Shown here: positions 58,143 through 64,000 of the stretch, piece after piece
Numbering within the stretch: the stretch's first letter is position 1
How the letters are laid out: each line of letters opens with the position of its first letter
Origin: Chrysomallon squamiferum
Taxonomy: Eukaryota; Mollusca; Gastropoda; Neomphalida; Peltospiridae
Length of the DNA: 64,000 nucleotides
NCBI GenBank assembly: GCA_012295275.1
Contig: CM022667.1
Span: 21,708,667 to 21,772,666, forward strand
Reading direction: 5' to 3'
The notes under the pieces: model-generated
The model's input: only the letters and a program-made list of their open reading frames with translations
The model's database searches: none
What the model was told of the DNA's origin: nothing
Translations under genes and position numbers: made by a program

Positions 58143-59925
58143 TACAAACAGAAGAACTAACCCAGAACAAAGAAATAAAAGTAAACGTATAAATAAATGA
58201 AAGAAGAAGAAACATACGAACAAACGAAGGAAGAATAAAGGAATATTCGAACAAATGGACGGATGTACAAACGGTTGAATAAAATAAAAAATTAGAAACG
58301 ATTATTACGATGGAAAAGCCCAGCGGAAGAATGGAAACATTAAGAGTTTAGTTCTCTACATAGAAGTGTTTGTTAAAGTAACCTGACATTGATGTATCTG
58401 TGTTGAGAGTAACACTGAGAGAGACACGTTACTACCACGTAACTGTATCGTATTGCTCGTGTGCTCTCCTATTTAGCTTCATTTGCGCCTTGTCTGAGCT
58501 GAAACGTGAAGCAAATTCACTTAACTCCACACCCGTGTCGTGCTTCGTGTCGGAGTATCGATTCGCTGGAACTGTGACGCTAATGGACAAGTGCATTATG
58601 GCACTTCGTCCGTCTGTGTGACATTTCTCCACAAGTCCAGGCTGTCTAGCAGATCCCGTCGTTTAACTCTGTGACACTTTCTGTATGTATTTGTTACTTC
58701 ATTTTCTAAACTGATATAGCTCAGTTTTCATTAGGTTAAGATTAAAGGACAGCTTTTTCTTTTCTTGCATCATTATAATCCCTTTCATCGTTTGAGCATT
58801 TGTTCTGTTCATAGTTATCCATCGACATGCTTTTTACATGCATGATATTTACTTCAAATTAACTACGCACGCAAACATTCTATATATTATTTAAAATTCT
58901 GTGTCAGTTTGAAGTAAGAATTTTGTTCGTTTCGTTAAAAACATATATTTTTCTTCATTTTTATTCCTAATCTCTACGTTTTCTTCACGGTATATCCAAA
59001 GTGCGAAGTATCCTCATTTTAAGTTCAGTTGTGAACATTATCAAGCCACAGCTTTTTTTTCCATCTGTAATGATAAAGCTTAGTTACTTTATCTCGGTTG
59101 TGTCCTTGAACTTATTTAGGAATTAAAGGAAGGATATCTACCGGAATTAAGGAAGGACATCTAGCGGATTTAATATTTAGGAAAATAAGCAGCGCCGCCT
59201 GGAGTCATTTAGCGGCGGAAATTCAAACAAAGGACTGGCAATTTACTTCAGATGACAAGTTAGGTTTATTAAACCTGAACAGCATTCAGTAGATAACTGA
59301 CCAGTAATCACGTAAATTAACATCTTCATTAAGTACAAGCAATACTGTGTCTGACCTGCGCGCGTGCGTGCATGTTGCGAGTCCTGTATTAATTTAGTAA
59401 ATTAGGTACTTATTATCGATTTTTATAAACTATTAATGCATTAAACCTTTTTGTTATCATTATTTTAATTTAAAGGTGTCTATATTATTATAAAGTACAC
59501 TGCCCTCAGTAAACATACTTAATGAGTTATCTATATAGGAAAAGCAGTTTGCGAAAGAATATGGCCGTCAGTAACTTTCTGCCTTCAAACCGAAATTTAA
59601 TCATTAGAAATATATAAATTTAAATTATTGTCCTATGCGACTCAGAAAACACGTGTATCGGATCTTTCCTGTGTATCATCGAGAGTAACTAAAGTTAGGC
59701 TACACAGATATTTCACGTGAAAGCTGTCGCGTCTGTTATGACTGCGTGTTGAATGCTAATTATCACATGAGACACAGGCTCAAAGAGCGAGCACGTAAAA
59801 TTAATGTTATTACACCAAACCTGAAATTAGCTAAAACAAACCTGCAAGATGTTACACGAATTAGCATTTATCACATTGATTTTATATGTTATCTGGTTGT
59901 TGTTTTGTATAACTACTACTGGAGC
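58143..59925. other. Unassigned intronic sequence
   Basis: Around 58400-58640 the base composition is more balanced and overlapping frames of 66-73 codons are open on both strands; neither has a recognised domain nor good splice sites. The rest is plain AT-rich sequence. Confidence 0.55.
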
Positions 59926-60390
59926 TAGTGTTATCAGACTGGTGTTGCTGTACTAGTACAACTAGTGTTATCAGACTGGTGTTGCTGTACTAGTACAACT
60001 AGTGTTATTAGACTGATGTTACTGTACTAGTACAACTAGTGTTATCAGACTGGTGTTGCTGTACTAGTACAACTAGTGTTATTATATTGATGTTACTGTA
60101 CACGTAGAACTAATGTTATCAGAACGATATTACTGTACTAGTAGAACTGGTCTTTTTTGACTGATATTACTGTACTATTACAACTAGTGTTATTAGACTG
60201 ATATTACTGTACTAGTAGAACTAGTTTTGTCAGACAGATTATTATACTAGTGGAACTAGTTTTGTCAGACATATTGTTGTACTAGTAGAACTAGTGTTGT
60301 CAGACAGATTGTTGTACTAGTAGAACTAGTTTTGTCGGACAGATTATTATACTTGTGTTATCAGACTGATGGTATTGTACTACTAGAAAG
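59926..60390. repeat. 37-bp minisatellite with TGTACTAGTACA palindrome
   Basis: About a dozen units of near 37 bases contain ACTAGTGTTATCAGACTG followed by a TGTACTAGTACAACTAG-type junction. The first units are almost identical; later ones diverge and shorten to about 30 bases. The junction forms a perfect 12-base palindrome, TGTACTAGTACA, in the early units. Confidence 0.92.
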
Positions 60391-60616
60391 TTATGTTTAG
60401 AAACTGTTACATTATATTTTTCTGCTGATAATGTATTTTGTCAAACGTAATGACTGACTGTATCGAATAACATCAATAGATATCATATTTCTGCCAATGA
60501 AACGTGCTGGTTTCTTCTTCTGCTGACATTACTGTGTTTAGCCAATCAATACTTCTCTAATATATATTATTGGTTTGCGAACTCTGCCTGTTATCCATGG
60601 AGATTTAATGTGTGTG

Positions 60617-60787
<171 letters not shown>

Positions 60788-61291
60788 GTATAGATTCAAC
60801 TTTAAAAGATAAATATCTATTCAGGAACACACAGGTGTACATTTTTCATGACACATAAACATTACACACATTACCATATTGCATGACCATATTACAAACA
60901 CAGTGAAGCAGAAACTTTGATGAATGTTTACATTAGTAAGCATTAGTTTACATTACAAATAAACAATGATTATGTGTTCTGCGTATTACAAGAAAAAATA
61001 CACTACTTCGATATGTCTAAATTAAACAGCTGTGCAACATCAAGCAGAAATCTCTATAATAATAATATTAATAATAATAATAATAATAATAAAATAAATA
61101 AATAAATGAAGACGATGACAGGAACTAACACTACTAATGTATTGCTATAACTGCTACTAATAGTGTTACTGTTACTGGTGTTAGTATTAAACTATTATTA
61201 CTACTTTCACCACCACCACGTCTAATTATTTTACTAGAACTACTGCTGTTGCTGCACCATAAGTATTGTAATTATGCTTTTTTTCTTCCAG

Positions 61292-61515
61292 ACTTCATTC
61301 CAGGCGAGGACTGTAATGAGTTCTATTCTCACCTAGATGGCGCAATGGTCGTCGGCAAAGGTTTAAAAGGATATACTGGTATTTGTGACATTACCCTTTC
61401 AACCGGAAATAATTTGCTGTGGATGATGTACGCTAAAGAAATGTCTCTGTTTAACTGTCAAGTTTCGTTAACTGTTTTCACAGTGGAGCGAGCTTCAAAC
61501 AGAAAACACAGAACA
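61292..61515 (+). CDS. Internal exon of a secreted/receptor-like protein, possible CUB-like segment
   Basis: This 224-base exon follows a good pyrimidine tract and acceptor (TTTTTTTCTTCCAG) and ends before donor GTAAGAG at 61516. It starts with two bases that complete a phase-1 codon (T from exon 1b plus AC gives Tyr29), then has 74 codons and leaves in phase 0. The predicted residues 30-103 have balanced composition, unlike the low-complexity frames nearby. Cysteines fall at residues 36, 60 and 84, with a Gly-rich stretch at 44-58 and alternating hydrophobic strands (Cys-Asp-Ile-Thr-Leu at 60-64; Cys-Gln-Val-Ser-Leu-Thr-Val-Phe at 84-91). Cysteine-bounded beta strands of this kind recall the first half of a CUB domain, but I cannot confirm it and another beta-sandwich fold is possible. 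The protein should be extracellular and continues beyond the window. Confidence 0.6.
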
Positions 61516-61895
61516 GTAAGAGTTCTTTCTTTATTTATTTATGAGGTCTGTCTGTCTGTCTGTCTATTTATCTATCTATCTATCTATTTATATATCTGTC
61601 TACCTAATCTGTCTGCCTGTCTGCCTGTCTGCTAGACTTCCTGCCTGCCTTTCTCTCTGTTTCTCTGACTATCGATCTATTGTCCACCTCTCTCTCTCTA
61701 GCGTTGTTACATAATCAAATACTTTATTTATTTCATATTAATAATTATTACATTCCCATTTTTGTTTTATTAGTAGGAGTAGCAATTGGAATAGTATTAG
61801 TAGTAATTAAACTGATGGTTTTTGGGGGGGTATTTTTTTTTTATGTACTGCTACATTATTATTTTGATTCGTCTTTTATTATTACTGAACATGTT

Positions 61896-61930
<35 letters not shown>

Positions 61931-62127
61931 ATTATGATAGTGATGATGAAGGTGGTGATGAAGATGAGAATGCCACTATTATAATCATAATTATAATGAT
62001 CTGTTTATTTTTATTGATTATTTTTGTAGTTCATTTTATTCTCATAAAAAAGTGGCGCAGAACCCTGCCTTTGGGTTCTTTTATATTTAAATATTCCGAT
62101 TGTGCATACTCTCTCTTTTATTACTAT

Positions 62128-62134
62128 TTTTACT

Positions 62135-62195
<61 letters not shown>
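62128..62195. repeat. TTA microsatellite
   Basis: About 20 TTA units that generate a poly-Leu frame on the plus strand. Confidence 0.95.
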
Positions 62196-63135
62196 TTAAT
62201 TTATTTTACTAAAAACAATTAAACAAATAATAAAATCCAATAAATAAAATACAGTTGATATACATAAATTTGAAATAAGAATAAAGAAAATTAATATTAC
62301 AATTAATTAGTTAAATGAATTAAAAAATCAAAAACAAAATAAGTGTATTTTATATAATTTTTAAGACGACATCAAATTTAGGAATCAAATAAACAAAATA
62401 TGAAGAAAAATAAAAGAATAACACATAATCAGGATAAATAAGAAGAATAAGAAAAGAAGATAAAAAAAAAAAATGCATGCAGAGAGACAAAACAAGGGAA
62501 TAGTTATTTAATATGATATTATTTCAGTAGATTTAAGTTTCGCTTACACGATATAATAACACACGTTGCAAACAAGTGCTAATTTTCAGTTAACTGTTAT
62601 TTCAAACACGCTGTGACAAATCTCTTTTTACTTCTGTCCCTGGGGACGAGATAAAGAGTATGCCATCCATAGTAATATCCCCTCTAGACGTGTTACCATG
62701 ACTACCAGATATCCATAAATCTAAGAGAATATTTATTTAACGACACTTTGACATAAATTTTAGATTACCCTTATGAAACATAGAACCAGAAAACTTACTT
62801 TATACAACACTGTTACCAACAAGAGATCATTTTATAAATTTTCCTGTAATTAATAATGTATAAAGAATCTTTTGTGAAGTTAATGCAGTAATGTCAAACA
62901 GCAGAAACAACAACAAAACAATTATAGTATTATTGTTGTTGTTGTTGTTGTTGCTGCTACTGCGCTGCAGTTATTGTTATATTGCTGTTGGTTAGAATAT
63001 TGTTGTTACGTAATATATATATTATCTGTTATTGGGTGTATTGTTATTATTATTATTTAGCGTTCTATTATTGTATTATATTTTTAATGATATCTGAACC
63101 CAACAATTAAGAACGTTGTGAAAGACTACTATCTA

Positions 63136-63262
63136 ATCTATCTATCTATCTATCTATGTTTGTCTGTCTGACTATCTATTTATCTATCTATATCTGTCTA
63201 TCCATCTATTTATCTATCTATATCTATCTGTCGATCTATTTAACTCTCTATCTACCTATTTT
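63136..63262. repeat. TATC microsatellite, imperfect
   Basis: TATC units with TGTC, CATC and ATATC interruptions. Confidence 0.92.
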
Positions 63263-63563
63263 ATTTGTTTGGGAGGGAGGATAAAAGTAAAGAAAGTACA
63301 TTCCAAGCAGCAATATAATTACATGTAAACTGAGTACTGGAACATAAAATCAACAAACGTGTTAATTATTTACATTAGATTTTTCGAAGTTAACTTTGAT
63401 GTTTTCCAAACAACATGTATTGCCTGGTCTCGACTGGGACATTTTAACCTGAAACAAATAAACAATACTATATATATTTTATTACATGTATGCGAGAACC
63501 GTATTTATCTGGAACAGTTAAATATTTTATTTTTGTATTGCGTGGACTTGTGTTAGAGAGAAA

Positions 63564-63565
63564 TT

Positions 63566-63600
<35 letters not shown>

Positions 63601-63605
63601 TTTTG

Positions 63606-63648
<43 letters not shown>

Positions 63649-63652
63649 TTAT
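63564..63652. repeat. TTTA microsatellite
   Basis: About 20 TTTA units with one TTTTG interruption, then four AAT units. Confidence 0.95.
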
Positions 63653-64000
63653 ATTGTAATAATAATAATAATGAACCAATTAATGGAGTACCTTTGAATA
63701 AATCTAGAACGGGAAAACGATGATTAAAAGAGAATTATGAAGTGTGTCTCTGTGTTTATATCAACTACACATATACACTGATTACATTAACTGTTATCCT
63801 GATACCATGGTAACAACGTAAAAAAACCCTAAGAAAGATAAAAAGTCTTATCTTATTAAAATGTTAGTCATTGCACTAAGAACGGAAAAGTCATTATTCT
63901 AATTATTCAGAGACAACCTCACATTATTTTTTATCTGTTAATTTTTAATTTTTGTTTAATATGTAGATTATTTTAGCAAAGTAGTTTAATTTCAATACAA

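Larger units (their letters stand above)
61516..64000 (+). other. Inferred 5' part of the intron after exon 2
   Basis: This sequence starts at the phase-0 donor GTAAGAG and runs to the window edge. It holds TCTG/TATC repeats (61547-61632), poly-T (61898-61929), an ATT tract, a TTG tract (62936-62953), TATC (63136-63262) and TTTA tracts. Frames open here encode runs of Phe, Ile and Leu and are not credible. No further exon was recognised. Confidence 0.4.

Noticed and set aside
58400-58632. Overlapping frames on both strands with balanced composition
   Set aside because: No domain, start context or splice support; the two strands cannot be told apart and neither is convincing.

Overview
This is a window of animal nuclear DNA with very little coding sequence. 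It is strongly AT-rich. It carries long CA/TG, TC/GA, ATT, TTTA and poly-T tracts, several minisatellites, and isolated coding exons with GT-AG splice sites and multi-kilobase introns. The texture resembles repeat-rich lophotrochozoan genomes, with a mollusc most plausible, but no gene here fixes the taxon. I see no prokaryotic-style genes, operons, CRISPR arrays, rRNA, convincing tRNA or intact transposase or reverse-transcriptase gene.

Assembly layout: contig 1 (1-20805) and contig 2 (21006-64000) are joined by 200 N. The last 13.9 kb of contig 1 (about 6860-20805) is repeated collinearly as the first 13.9 kb of contig 2 (21006-34938). The rare variant units of a 40-bp minisatellite match unit for unit between the copies, and most remaining differences are small indels that crowd towards the contig ends. 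The simplest reading is one locus assembled twice, so features between about 6860 and 20805 recur about 14.13 kb further on and should be counted once.

Genes: three exons are supported. Exon 1a (18278-18362, repeated at 32416-32500) and exon 1b (53198-53282) are related signal-peptide first exons. Each has 28 codons plus one base, ends in Gly-Lys-x-Thr-Gln, and has a phase-1 GTGAGT donor. Exon 2 (61292-61515) has an acceptor in the matching phase and encodes a three-cysteine extracellular segment, perhaps the first part of a CUB-like domain. Exons 1b and 2 most simply form the 5' end of a secreted or membrane-receptor gene running off the right edge. Exon 1a is either a tandem paralogue whose later exons I could not find or an alternative first exon of the same gene.

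Repeats: a 40-bp array (6341-7260, 23 units with no length change), a roughly 60-bp array of about 2 kb inside the exon 1b-exon 2 intron (55672-57640), a 37-bp array (59926-60390), three identical 70-bp units (57891-58095), a 42-bp array (46823-47085), a 28-bp array with a higher-order repeat (11286-11575), a dispersed element of about 300 bp ending in a TC tract (4811-5133 and 15032-15351), and a strong fold-back pair at 41289-41445.
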